From: Ignavibacteriaceae bacterium | Lineage (GTDB): Bacteria > Bacteroidota > Ignavibacteria > Ignavibacteriales > Ignavibacteriaceae | NCBI GenBank assembly: GCA_013388545.1 | Contig: JACAFB010000045.1 | Coordinates: 1-64,000, forward strand | Direction: 5' to 3' | Length of the DNA: 64,000 bases | In this document: positions 26,254-34,982 of the stretch, in pieces | Numbering within the stretch: the first letter of the stretch is position 1 | Layout: every line of letters starts with the position of its first letter | The notes under the pieces: model-generated | What the model was told of the DNA's origin: nothing | The model's database searches: none | The model's input: the letters and a program-made list of their open reading frames with translations, nothing else | Translations under genes and position numbers: made by a program

Positions 26254-27237
26254 TTGGATATATCTGCTTTAAATGAAAAAATAAGAAATGAAAGTGCCTT
26301 TATTGATATTCTGATGCAGGAAATTGGAAAGGTAATTGTGGGACAGAAGGCAATGGTTGAGCGGCTTGTAGTAGGGTTGCTTGGCAATGGTCATATTCTT
26401 ATTGAAGGCGTGCCCGGATTGGCAAAAACACTTGCTATCAAAACTCTGGCTTCTGCAATGAAAGCAAGATTTCAGAGAATTCAGTTCACGCCTGATCTTC
26501 TGCCTGCCGATTTAATTGGTACTCAGATCTATAATCAAAGAGAAGGCAGTTTTTTTATAAGGAAAGGACCAATCTTTGCCAACTTTATACTTGCTGATGA
26601 AATTAACCGAGCGCCCGCAAAAGTTCAGTCAGCTTTGTTGGAGGCAATGCAGGAACGACAGGTTACAATTGGGGAAGAGACATTTAAACTTGATGATCCT
26701 TTTATTGTACTTGCTACTCAAAACCCAATCGAGCAGGAGGGTACTTATCCGCTTCCTGAAGCTCAGGTTGACAGATTTATGCTTAAAATAAAAATTACCT
26801 ATCCTTTGAGAGACGAAGAGCAGAGAATAATGAAACAGAATGTAACTGACGTTGATTATGCTGTTCAGCCTGTGATTTCAATCGGTGAAATCATTAATGC
26901 CCGAAAGCTTGTTCGCGAAGTTTATGTTGATGAGAAAATTGAGAAATACATTCTTGATATTGTTTTTGCTACAAGAACACCAAAGGATTTCGGACTGGAA
27001 AAATTATCTGACCTGATAAGTTATGGCGCGTCACCAAGAGCTTCAATTTATCTTGCACTGGCAGCAAAATCACTTGCTTTTATTAAAAGGAGAGGATATG
27101 TCATACCCGAAGATGTCAGAGCAATTTGCATGGATGTATTAAGGCACCGTATTGCTGTAACATATGAAGCAGAAGCTGAAGAGCTGACCTCTGAATACAT
27201 CATTCAGGAAATACTTAATAAGCTGGAAGTTCCGTAA
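26254..27237 (+). CDS. MoxR-family AAA+ ATPase
   Basis: A 327-aa AAA+ ATPase of the MoxR group, thought to act as a chaperone on von Willebrand A partners. Walker A is GVPGLAKT (52-59), Walker B is ILADEINRAP, sensor 1 lies in LATQNPIEQEGTYPLPEAQVDRF, and the Arg-rich YGASPRASIYLALAAKSLA is the sensor 2 region. The start is TTG, preceded by AAGAGG. It leads the operon with DUF58 and Bat proteins, the standard arrangement in Bacteroidota; the system is linked to envelope and oxidative stress tolerance, though its mechanism is not settled. Confidence 0.95.
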   Translation: MDISALNEKIRNESAFIDILMQEIGKVIVGQKAMVERLVVGLLGNGHILIEGVPGLAKTLAIKTLASAMKARFQRIQFTPDLLPADLIGTQIYNQREGSFFIRKGPIFANFILADEINRAPAKVQSALLEAMQERQVTIGEETFKLDDPFIVLATQNPIEQEGTYPLPEAQVDRFMLKIKITYPLRDEEQRIMKQNVTDVDYAVQPVISIGEIINARKLVREVYVDEKIEKYILDIVFATRTPKDFGLEKLSDLISYGASPRASIYLALAAKSLAFIKRRGYVIPEDVRAICMDVLRHRIAVTYEAEAEELTSEYIIQEILNKLEVP

Positions 27238-27238
27238 A

Positions 27239-28114
27239 ATGCTTACGAAAGAAATCATAAGGCAGGTCCGCCAGATTGAAATAAGAACCAGAGGCCTTGT
27301 AAACCATGTTTTTTCGGGTGAGTACCATTCGGTGTTTAAGGGCAGGGGTATGGAATTTTCCGAAGTAAGAGAATACCAGTTTGGAGATGATATCAGAAAC
27401 ATTGATTGGAACGTTACAGCAAGGTTCGGGCATCCTTATGTTAAAATTTTTGAAGAAGAACGTGAACTTACAGTTTTGCTGCTTGTTGATCTGAGCGGTT
27501 CTCTGAGCTTTGGAACTTCAGGCAAAACCAAACAGAGAATTGCGGCTGAGTTGAGTGCAATTCTCGCATTCTCAGCTTTGAAGAATAATGACAAGGTTGG
27601 CCTGATACTTTTCACTGATAAAATTGAAAAGTTTGTACCTGCTAAAAAAGGTAAAAAGCATGTTTTAAGAATAATCAGGGAAGTTCTCTCTTTTGAACCA
27701 AAGGGAAAGCAGACTAACATAAAAGACGCACTTGAATACATGAATAATGCAATTAAAAAAAGAGCTATTGTTTTTTTATTGTCTGATTTTATAGATGAAG
27801 GCTATGAAAAAATACTCAGAGTGATTGGGAAAAAACATGATTTAATTGGGATAGTGTTGAAGGACAAACGTGAATCAGAAATCCCTTCATTGGGCTTGAT
27901 TAAATTCATTGATGCAGAAACGGGAGAGGAAAAATGGATTGATTCAAGCAATTCTTCTTTCAGAGAACAGCTTATAAAAAGAAGTGCTGCCATAGATCAA
28001 TCCCGCAAATCGCTGTTCTTAAGCAGCCGGCTTGATGCAATTGAAATTCAATCAGGTCAGGATTATATAAAACCTCTTGTTCAGTTCTTTAAGATGCGTG
28101 AGAGAAGATGGTAA
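27239..28114 (+). CDS. DUF58 protein with VWA-like fold
   Basis: A 291-aa cytoplasmic protein. The DUF58 signature GRGMEFSEVREYQFGDDIRNIDWNVTARFG stands at about residues 36-65, followed by a metal-ion-dependent adhesion site-like DLSGS in LLLVDLSGSLSFG (about 83-87). DUF58 proteins are the usual first partner of MoxR ATPases. The gene begins 2 nt after moxR ends and overlaps the next by 7 nt. Biochemical function of the family is not established. Confidence 0.9.
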   Translation: MLTKEIIRQVRQIEIRTRGLVNHVFSGEYHSVFKGRGMEFSEVREYQFGDDIRNIDWNVTARFGHPYVKIFEEERELTVLLLVDLSGSLSFGTSGKTKQRIAAELSAILAFSALKNNDKVGLILFTDKIEKFVPAKKGKKHVLRIIREVLSFEPKGKQTNIKDALEYMNNAIKKRAIVFLLSDFIDEGYEKILRVIGKKHDLIGIVLKDKRESEIPSLGLIKFIDAETGEEKWIDSSNSSFREQLIKRSAAIDQSRKSLFLSSRLDAIEIQSGQDYIKPLVQFFKMRERRW

Positions 28115-29109
28115 AAAGTTTTTTCTTTGTTTTATTTCATTCTTTGCTTTTTGTTAATAGCATATCTGCACAAACTATTTCTGCTAAATCATCAACAGAT
28201 AAAAATGATTACCTGATCGGAGATTATATTGATTTTACTGTTAAGATTGAATATGATCCTTCGATTTCAATAATAAATCCCGCTATTAAAGACAGTCTTA
28301 AAAATATTGATATCATAAAGTCGGAAGCACCGGTTAAAAAGGAAGAATCAAATAAGAAAGTTTTAGTGTACAAATTTATACTTTCAAGATATGATTCTGC
28401 TGAGGTTGTTATACCTCCAATTCCTATCTATTACAGAATTTCAAAGGAAGGCGAAGCACTGTCTCCTGTAATTTCAGATAATAATATCGCAAGCGATACA
28501 ACCATAAGATCAACTTTTACAAATGAAGTGCGTTTTACAGTACACTCGTTGAAAATTTCCAGGGAAGAAGAAATAAAAGACGTAAAAGCGCCAGTTAAAA
28601 TTCCACTTGACTGGAAGATAGTTGCCTTGTGGATATTAGCAGGACTGCTTCTGATTTCAGCAGTAATCTTCCTATACCTGAAATGGAAAAAGAATAAACA
28701 GGTTACTGAAGTCGAAGCTCCCAAAATTGATATTCCTCCGCATGTTGCTGCGTTAAACTCACTCAATTTGCTTGAAAAGAAAAAGCTTTGGCAGCAAGGA
28801 TTAGTTAAGGAATATCACACTGAAATAACAGAAATAATCCGAAACTATTTTGAAGCAGCTTTCAATCTGCCAGCACTTGAATTATCAACATCAGAACTTC
28901 TTGAAGAGTTATCAGTAAATCCCGAAGCAAAGAAAATAGCCGGAATTACTTCTGATTTTCTGAACAACGCTGATTTGGTAAAATTCGCAAAATTTCAACC
29001 GATTAATCAGGTTAATGAACAGATGATGATTCAGGCCAAAATAATTATTGAAGATACAATTCCATCCGGAAAAAATTTAACCGAGGAGAGCGGGAAACAT
29101 GTTCAGTAA
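28108..29109 (+). CDS. Membrane-anchored DUF4381/BatD-like protein of the Bat operon
   Basis: A 333-aa protein: signal peptide (about 1-22, SISAQ), a periplasmic domain with TDKNDYLIGDYIDFTVKIEYDP like the N-terminus of BatD, one transmembrane helix (about 171-191, WKIVALWILAGLLLISAVIFLYL) and a cytoplasmic tail. The tail carries the DUF4381-type pattern, a helix with EIIRNYFEAAF then ELSTSELLEELS and ADLVKFAKFQP. It overlaps both the DUF58 gene (7 nt) and batA (11 nt). The family name is from pattern resemblance; membership in the Bat operon is certain from position. Confidence 0.75.
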   Translation: MVKSFFFVLFHSLLFVNSISAQTISAKSSTDKNDYLIGDYIDFTVKIEYDPSISIINPAIKDSLKNIDIIKSEAPVKKEESNKKVLVYKFILSRYDSAEVVIPPIPIYYRISKEGEALSPVISDNNIASDTTIRSTFTNEVRFTVHSLKISREEEIKDVKAPVKIPLDWKIVALWILAGLLLISAVIFLYLKWKKNKQVTEVEAPKIDIPPHVAALNSLNLLEKKKLWQQGLVKEYHTEITEIIRNYFEAAFNLPALELSTSELLEELSVNPEAKKIAGITSDFLNNADLVKFAKFQPINQVNEQMMIQAKIIIEDTIPSGKNLTEESGKHVQ

Positions 29110-30094
29110 TGTTAGCTTTGCTTATCCCTGGGTTTTATATTTATTGATTATAGTTCCATTGATGTTGATATGGTATCTGTTCAAAGGGAAAAAACGCCAG
29201 CCTGCAATTACTTTCTCTTCATTCAGAATGTTTAAGGAGATCCCTGGAAACTGGAGAGAAAAATTCCGGCATCTTCCAATTTTTTTAAGGTTGCTTTCAA
29301 TATGCTTTTTAATAATTGCACTTGCCCGGCCGCAGTCATTTTCTTCCGGCGAATCTATATACTCTGAAGGAATTGATATAGCTATGGTACTTGATATTTC
29401 AAGCAGCATGCTTGCAGAAGATTTTAGACCCAACAGACTTGAAGCCGCAAAAAAAGTTATTGATGATTTCGTTTCAGGCAGAATTTCAGACAGGATCGGA
29501 TTGGTTATTTTTGCAAGAGAAGCCTTTACTCAATGTCCGCTTACAATTGATTATTCAGTATTGAGAAATTTATTGCGGGAAATAAAAAGCGGAATGATAA
29601 TCGATGGAACTGCTATCGGAAATGCGATTGCCAATGGTGTTAATCGTTTGAAAGACAGCGATGCAAAAAGCAAAATAATAATTCTTCTCACAGACGGTAT
29701 AAATAATAGCGGCGAGGTTGATCCTGTATCGGCAGCAGAAATAGCCAAAACTTTTGGAATCAGAATTTATACGATCGGAGTTGGTTCCAGAGGTGAAGCT
29801 CCTTATCCAATCAGCACTGCGTTGGGAATCAGGTATCAAATGGTTCCTGTTGAGATTGATGAAGCTCTACTGAAAGAAATTTCGGGATTAACTGCCGGTC
29901 AGTATTTCAGAGCTACGAACAACCAGGCTCTAAAAGAAATTTATGACAAGATTGATAAGCTGGAAAAAACAAAAATTGAAGTAACTTCTTACCGTAGTGC
30001 TAAAGAACTTTTTTATCCCTGGGCAGCTTTAGGACTCTTGCTGCTGTTAGTGGAATTTGGAGCCTCAAAAACAATTTTCAGAAGATTACCTTAG
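29099..30094 (+). CDS. batA: Membrane VWA protein BatA
   Basis: A 331-aa membrane protein: two N-terminal helices (about 9-25 and 56-76), a von Willebrand A domain and a C-terminal helix (about 305-322). The complete MIDAS motif is D-I-S-S-S in MVLDISSSMLAEDFRPNRLEAAK, with the distal Asp in IILLTDGINNSGEVDP. The N-terminal FAYPWVLYLLIIVPLMLIWYLF is the BatA/BatB family start. Paralogous to and adjacent to batB. It overlaps the preceding gene by 11 nt. Confidence 0.92.
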   Translation: MFSNVSFAYPWVLYLLIIVPLMLIWYLFKGKKRQPAITFSSFRMFKEIPGNWREKFRHLPIFLRLLSICFLIIALARPQSFSSGESIYSEGIDIAMVLDISSSMLAEDFRPNRLEAAKKVIDDFVSGRISDRIGLVIFAREAFTQCPLTIDYSVLRNLLREIKSGMIIDGTAIGNAIANGVNRLKDSDAKSKIIILLTDGINNSGEVDPVSAAEIAKTFGIRIYTIGVGSRGEAPYPISTALGIRYQMVPVEIDEALLKEISGLTAGQYFRATNNQALKEIYDKIDKLEKTKIEVTSYRSAKELFYPWAALGLLLLLVEFGASKTIFRRLP

Positions 30095-30101
30095 GCAGTT
30101 T

Positions 30102-31139
30102 ATGTTTCGATTTGCTCATCCTGAATATCTCAATGCGCTTTACATCGTTCCTGTTTTGATAGCGGTATACTTGATTTTGGTTTATTACAGAAATAAATCA
30201 GTTCAGAAATTTGCTGATAAAGAATTACTGAAATTTTTAATTCCGGATTACAGCAGCTTTAAAAGTTCATTGAAGTTTCTTCTCTTTCTTGCAACTGTAG
30301 TTCTGCTGATTATTTCACTTGCTAATCCACAAGTAGGGACACGACTAACTGAGGTTAAACAGACTGGAATTGATGTTTACATTGTCCTCGATGTCTCGTT
30401 AAGTATGCAGGCTGAAGATATAAAACCAAACCGATTGGAAAAAGCCAAGTATCAGATTTCGAGTTTGATACAGAAGCTGAGAGGAGACCGGATAGGTCTG
30501 GTTGTATTTTCAGGTGATGCATATATTCAGTTTCCATTAACTACAGATTATTCAGCCGCAAATTTATTTCTTTCTGCGGTTGGTGTATTTTCAGTTCCGC
30601 AGCCCGGTACTGCAGTTGCCTCTGCGATTGATCTTGCAAGAAAGTCTTTTGATACTTTAAGCACTCAGAAAGTAATTGTTGTTATTACTGACGGTGAAGA
30701 TCACGAAGGAGACATATCATCGTCAGTAAGTGAAGCTTCGGCTATGGGAATTAAAATTTATACTATCGGACTTGGTTCTCCCGAAGGCGCTCCTATTCCG
30801 GTTTATAACAACCGCGGTGAGATGATGGGATTCAAAAAAGACAGGGACGATAATACTGTAATTTCAAAACTTGATGAACAAGTCCTTATAAATATTGCTG
30901 AAGAATCTGGTGGAAAATATTTCAGGGGTAACAATTATGAAGATCATCTCCAGAAAATTTATGATGATCTTTCCCTTATTGAAAAATCGGAATTTGGTAC
31001 AAAGAAAGTAACTGACTTCGAAGACCGGTTTTACTATTTTTTAATACCAGCACTTTTATTGCTGATTATTGAATTTTTTATTTCAGAGATTAAATCTGTC
31101 TGGTATTCAAGGTTAAATAAAAAATTAGGAATAGAGTAA
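30102..31139 (+). CDS. batB: Membrane VWA protein BatB
   Basis: A 345-aa paralogue of BatA. It begins FRFAHPEYLNALYIVPVLIAVYL, the family N-terminal helix, then has a second helix (about 60-80), the VWA domain with MIDAS D-V-S-L-S in VYIVLDVSLSMQAEDIKPNRLEKAK and VVITDGEDHEGD, and a C-terminal helix. I choose ATG 30102 over the longer TTG-initiated frame from 30057, because that frame would overlap batA by 38 nt and adds 15 residues with no family counterpart. Confidence 0.92.
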   Translation: MFRFAHPEYLNALYIVPVLIAVYLILVYYRNKSVQKFADKELLKFLIPDYSSFKSSLKFLLFLATVVLLIISLANPQVGTRLTEVKQTGIDVYIVLDVSLSMQAEDIKPNRLEKAKYQISSLIQKLRGDRIGLVVFSGDAYIQFPLTTDYSAANLFLSAVGVFSVPQPGTAVASAIDLARKSFDTLSTQKVIVVITDGEDHEGDISSSVSEASAMGIKIYTIGLGSPEGAPIPVYNNRGEMMGFKKDRDDNTVISKLDEQVLINIAEESGGKYFRGNNYEDHLQKIYDDLSLIEKSEFGTKKVTDFEDRFYYFLIPALLLLIIEFFISEIKSVWYSRLNKKLGIE

Positions 31140-31140
31140 A

Positions 31141-31893
31141 ATGATCTGCAGATCGAAATCAATCTTATTTTTATTAATCGTGTTTTTAATTTGCCAATCA
31201 TATTCTTTTGCTCAAAGTAAAAGAGAGTTGATAAACGAGGGTGTTGATCTTTATAATGAAGGAAAGTATACCGATTCAGAGGTTAATTTCAGGAAAGGAC
31301 TTGAAAAGGAGCCAAAAAGTTTTGTGGCAAATTTTAATCTTGGAGATTCTTATTACAAACAGGGAAGGTACGATGAATCAGTAAAAGCATTTCAGAATGC
31401 GCTAAATCTAACTAATGATAAGTTAGACAAGGCGAAAGTCTTTCACAACATCGGCAATTCGCTGTTAAAATCAAACAGGGTGCAGGAAAGTATTGAATCA
31501 TATAAAAACGCTCTCAAACTTAATCCTGATGATCAGGACACAAAATATAATTTATCTTATGCCCTTTCTTTGCTGAACAAAAATCAGCAGAATCAGCAAA
31601 ATAAAAACGATAAGAATCAGCAGAATAACCAGAATCAAAATCAAAATAATCAGAATAAAAACGATCAGCAAAATAATAAGCAGGATAATAAACAAAATCA
31701 GCAGCAAAGTCCTCCTCAGCAAAATCAGACCACACAACAGGATAATCTGAAGCAGCCTCAGCAAAAAGAGAATAAAATTTCGAAAGACCAAGCTGAAAGG
31801 ATTCTTGATGCGCTTAAGAACAACGAAAAAGATTTGCAAAAACAGTTGAGAAAAAGAACGGGCAAAGCAACAAGAACTTCGAAGGATTGGTGA
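31141..31893 (+). CDS. batC: TPR protein BatC with Gln/Asn-rich tail
   Basis: A 250-aa exported or membrane-tethered protein: signal peptide 1-25 (YSFAQ), three TPR units (about 28-142), then a polar low-complexity stretch in which 44 of 63 residues (148-210) are Gln or Asn, and a basic C-terminal helix (about 213-245). BatC proteins of Bacteroidota often carry such a linker, and the last segment with KDQAERILDALKNNEKDLQKQ is a recognised BatC ending. It begins 1 nt after batB and ends 1 nt before batDE. Codons for Gln and Asn are mixed, so this is not a simple DNA repeat. Confidence 0.88.
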   Translation: MICRSKSILFLLIVFLICQSYSFAQSKRELINEGVDLYNEGKYTDSEVNFRKGLEKEPKSFVANFNLGDSYYKQGRYDESVKAFQNALNLTNDKLDKAKVFHNIGNSLLKSNRVQESIESYKNALKLNPDDQDTKYNLSYALSLLNKNQQNQQNKNDKNQQNNQNQNQNNQNKNDQQNNKQDNKQNQQQSPPQQNQTTQQDNLKQPQQKENKISKDQAERILDALKNNEKDLQKQLRKRTGKATRTSKDW

Positions 31894-31894
31894 A

Positions 31895-34468
31895 ATGATT
31901 CGGGCTTTGTTTGTTATTTTAATTTGCTTTGTTGAATTATATTCACAGACATTCACTGCTTCAACCAGCAGCAGCCGCATTGGTGAAAAGGACAGAGTGG
32001 AGGTTTCCTTTACTTTTTCCGGTGATGAAATAAACAGCCTTTCTAAATTTACCCCACCTGATTTTAATAATTTCGTAATCCTCTCTGGGCCAAACCAGTC
32101 ATCAAGTTTTCAGTACATAAATGGTGTTTCAAGTGCATCGATAACTTATTCTTACTATTTGCAGCCACGAGGTACAGGTAATTATTCAATTGGAAGCGCT
32201 TCGATAAATTATAAGGATAAAACATTACGAACATCACCAATTAAAATTGAAGTTGTTAAGGGATCTTTAAGCCCCCAGCAGGAAAAAACTGATGACCAGG
32301 TATCAACCGCTGAGATTGAGAAAAATTTATTTATCCGGGCATTTGCCGATAAACAGAAAGTTTATCAGGGCGAACAGGTTACAGTTACTTATAAACTTTA
32401 CACGAGGTTAGGAATTGCATCCCAGATGTCAGTGAACAAACTTCCTCAATATCAAGGTTTCTGGGCCGAAGAGATTGAAACATCACAGATGATTAACTTC
32501 ACAACTGAGGTTTATGAGGGGAAGCAATTTCGCGTAGGAATACTTAAAAAAGTTGCACTCTTCCCGACGCAGAACGGAGAGCTTTCGGTTACGCCGCTTG
32601 AATTGACAATTCCGGTACAGATTCAGAAAAAGAAAAAAAGTAAAAGTATCTGGGATGATTTTTTTAATGATCCTTTCGGGAGAGGAGAGACGGTTGAATA
32701 CAATGCAAAGTCAAACACTATTAAGCTTAATGTAATTCCATTGCCGCTTGATAAGAAACCCCAATCATTTAAGGGAGCCGTTGGCAGCTTCTCACTGAAT
32801 TCAAAGTTTGACAAAACAACCACTAAAACAAATGAGCCGGTTAATTTTGTGCTTGAAATTTCAGGTTCAGGAAACATAAAGCTTCTCGATGTGCCTGAAA
32901 TTAAACTACCAACAGGACTTGAAACTTTTGAACCGAAAACTTCGGAAGAAATTAACCGTTTGGGCAAAATTAATGGTAAAAAAGTTTTTGAGTTTTTAGT
33001 TGTTCCGAAATTGGCCGGAAGAATGGAAATTGAACCGGTGGAGTTTGCTTTTTTTAATCCCGAAAAGAAATCATATGAAATCTTAAAAACACCAGCTTAT
33101 ACTCTCAATGTTAATCAGGGTACAACTTCATCAGCTGAATACTCCGGAAAAGAAAGTGTCTCAATGCTTGGCGATGACATTAGATATATCAAAACTGATT
33201 TTAACGACATCGCCCTGGAGAAACAATTTTTGATTTTTTCATTTGGATTCTGGATTGCTGTCGTCTTTCCAGCTTTAGCTTTGACAGGGCTAGCCGGCTG
33301 GAAGATCAGAAAAGATAAATTATCCGGTAATCTGGAGCTAATGAAATTTCAGAAAGCTGAGAAGGTTGCCCGGAAAAGATTAAAAAATGCAAAGAATTTT
33401 CTGGAAACCAGGAAACCGGATGAGTTTTATGATGAAATTTCTTCTGCTTTATATGGTTATCTTCACGATAAGTTCGGTATCACAAGGTCAGAAATGTCAT
33501 TGGAAAGAATCATAGATGAACTTAATATCCGGCGTTATGATGACTCAACCAAAAATCAGATGGAAGAATATCTCCGAAATTGTGATTTCATCCGTTTTGC
33601 CCCCGGGTATGATGGAAAAGATAAAATGGATGAGATGTATTCGCAGATGACAACGCTGATAATTAATATTGAGAAAAATTTTCACGACAGGCAAAGATTC
33701 AAAATAAGTTCATTGAAAGTTTTTGCTGCATTACTATTTGTATTTTCTTTCAGCTCGTATCCCAATGAAGACTTTGTGAAAAAGACGATGGAAGAAGGAG
33801 GCAAATTTTACAAGCAGCAGCAATATGATCAGGCAATTGCATCTTATCAAAAGTTATTAGATAAAGGATACAAAGGAGAATCTTTATATTATAATCTGGG
33901 GAACGCATATTACCGAATCGGCAAGATTGGTTATGCAATTCTTTATTATGAAAAAGGATTAAAGCTTGCACCCGGAGATGAAGATCTTAATCATAATGCG
34001 GCTTTTGTAAGAAATAAAATTTCCGACAGGGTTGATGTGCTTCCGGCATTTTTTCTTTTTCAATGGTGGGAAAGTCTGCTTTCACTTTTTTCATCACAAG
34101 GTTGGACAATTATCTCATATATATTTTTTATACTTCTTCTGATAGTAATCGGTACATACTTTTTCGCTAGAAACATTAATCAGCAAAAAATATCTCTTTT
34201 TAGTGGTGCAGCTATCTTCGTGGTTTTTCTTTTTTGCATTTCAATTCTTATCGTTAAAATCAACAGGGATTTGAGTGAGAAAAATGGAGTAATCATCACA
34301 ACCTCCGTTACGGTAAAATCTTCACCGGATACAGGCAGCAGCGACGCTTTTATCATCCACGAAGGATTAAAAGTAAAAATTGAAGATAAAATTGATGAAT
34401 GGTTTAAAATCAGGCTGGCTGACGGAAAAATTGGCTGGATTCCCCGAAATTCGATAGGTGAAATTTGA
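31895..34468 (+). CDS. BatD-BatE fusion protein
   Basis: One 857-aa reading frame that joins two proteins normally encoded separately. Residues 1-590 are BatD: signal peptide, beta-sandwich domains (starting ASTSSSRIGEKDRVEVSFTFSG), a transmembrane helix at about 445-470 and a cytoplasmic DUF4381-type tail (FYDEISSALYGYLHDKFG). At about 600 a second hydrophobic segment (SLKVFAALLFVFSFSS), which looks like the former BatE signal peptide, opens the BatE part: TPR units, two more helices (WTIISYIFFILLLIVIG and AAIFVVFLFCISILIV) and a bacterial SH3 domain ending DGKIGWIPRNSIGEI. It is the last gene of the operon. Confidence 0.88.
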   Translation: MIRALFVILICFVELYSQTFTASTSSSRIGEKDRVEVSFTFSGDEINSLSKFTPPDFNNFVILSGPNQSSSFQYINGVSSASITYSYYLQPRGTGNYSIGSASINYKDKTLRTSPIKIEVVKGSLSPQQEKTDDQVSTAEIEKNLFIRAFADKQKVYQGEQVTVTYKLYTRLGIASQMSVNKLPQYQGFWAEEIETSQMINFTTEVYEGKQFRVGILKKVALFPTQNGELSVTPLELTIPVQIQKKKKSKSIWDDFFNDPFGRGETVEYNAKSNTIKLNVIPLPLDKKPQSFKGAVGSFSLNSKFDKTTTKTNEPVNFVLEISGSGNIKLLDVPEIKLPTGLETFEPKTSEEINRLGKINGKKVFEFLVVPKLAGRMEIEPVEFAFFNPEKKSYEILKTPAYTLNVNQGTTSSAEYSGKESVSMLGDDIRYIKTDFNDIALEKQFLIFSFGFWIAVVFPALALTGLAGWKIRKDKLSGNLELMKFQKAEKVARKRLKNAKNFLETRKPDEFYDEISSALYGYLHDKFGITRSEMSLERIIDELNIRRYDDSTKNQMEEYLRNCDFIRFAPGYDGKDKMDEMYSQMTTLIINIEKNFHDRQRFKISSLKVFAALLFVFSFSSYPNEDFVKKTMEEGGKFYKQQQYDQAIASYQKLLDKGYKGESLYYNLGNAYYRIGKIGYAILYYEKGLKLAPGDEDLNHNAAFVRNKISDRVDVLPAFFLFQWWESLLSLFSSQGWTIISYIFFILLLIVIGTYFFARNINQQKISLFSGAAIFVVFLFCISILIVKINRDLSEKNGVIITTSVTVKSSPDTGSSDAFIIHEGLKVKIEDKIDEWFKIRLADGKIGWIPRNSIGEI

Positions 34469-34487
34469 TACTAGTCAAAAAATGTCA

Positions 34488-34518
34488 TTTGTTAATTAGT
34501 AATTTATTTATAGCTTTT
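34488..34518 (+). promoter_or_regulatory. Promoter of the YHS protein gene, TTTG-N19-TAGCTTTT
   Basis: TTTG at 34488-34491, a 19-nt spacer and TAGCTTTT at 34511-34518, one base from TAnnTTTG. The gene starts 36 nt further on, at 34554. Confidence 0.5.
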
Positions 34519-34553
34519 ACTTGAATATTTAATAACAAACCAATGAGGTACAA

Positions 34554-34874
34554 ATGAAAATAATAACCTTTCTTGCAGTGATTGTAGTTTTTACTGCTAT
34601 GGTAACAATAACGGCAAATGCGCAGAATGATCCTACAAAAGTCCAGAAAAATGAACAGACAACTGTTCAGCAGGATTCAAATAAACCGGTCAACACTATC
34701 TGTCCCGTTTCAAAGGAAGAAGCCGATCCTGAAGTTACATACACCTACAATGGCAAAACTTATGCACTTTGCTGCAATAGTTGTTTGAAGAAATTCAAAG
34801 CTGATCCTGAAAAATATATTAGCCGCTTAAGCGATGACGGGAAATCCATTAAAAAGCAAAATCAGGAAAAGTAA
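34554..34874 (+). CDS. Exported YHS-domain protein
   Basis: A 106-aa protein with a signal peptide (about 1-23, TANAQ), a short polar linker and a YHS-type domain (about 46-93). The domain shows ICPVSKEEADPEVTY, then YNGKTYALCCNSCLKKFKADPEKYI, with three cysteines able to bind a metal such as copper. YHS domains occur in metal transporters and small soluble metal-binding proteins. A GAGG-containing leader precedes the ATG. It is a single-gene unit between its own promoter and a strong terminator. Confidence 0.85.
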   Translation: MKIITFLAVIVVFTAMVTITANAQNDPTKVQKNEQTTVQQDSNKPVNTICPVSKEEADPEVTYTYNGKTYALCCNSCLKKFKADPEKYISRLSDDGKSIKKQNQEK

Positions 34875-34896
34875 GTTTTAATAATATAATATCTCT

Positions 34897-34935
34897 AAAT
34901 CCCGCACCTGTTAAAAGGTTCGGGATTTTTTATTT
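34897..34935 (+). terminator. Strong intrinsic terminator after the YHS gene
   Basis: Stem AAATCCCG (34897-34904) with CGGGATTT (34921-34928), continued inside by ACCT/AGGT around a 6-nt loop, followed by a T-rich tail. One internal C/T mismatch. Confidence 0.9.
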
Positions 34936-34943
34936 CCTGCAAA

Positions 34944-34976
34944 TTGATTGATTGGCTTGAACAGGCTATATATTTT
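34944..34976 (+). promoter_or_regulatory. Candidate promoter of the M48 protease operon
   Basis: TTG triplets at 34944-34946 and 34948-34950 precede TATATTTT (34969-34976, one base from TAnnTTTG) by 22 and 18 nt. The predicted transcript start nearly coincides with ATG 34983, so the mRNA may be leaderless. The TTG at 34944 could otherwise be read as a start codon. Confidence 0.35.
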
Positions 34977-34982
34977 TATAAT

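Noticed and set aside
30057-30101. Longer start for batB
   Set aside because: It would overlap batA by 38 nt and add residues that are not part of the BatB family; ATG 30102 begins at the conserved helix.
31520-31980. Minus-strand frames opposite the BatC Gln/Asn tract
   Set aside because: Hydrophobic-looking translations arise from antisense Gln/Asn codons (Leu, Ile and Asp/Tyr runs).
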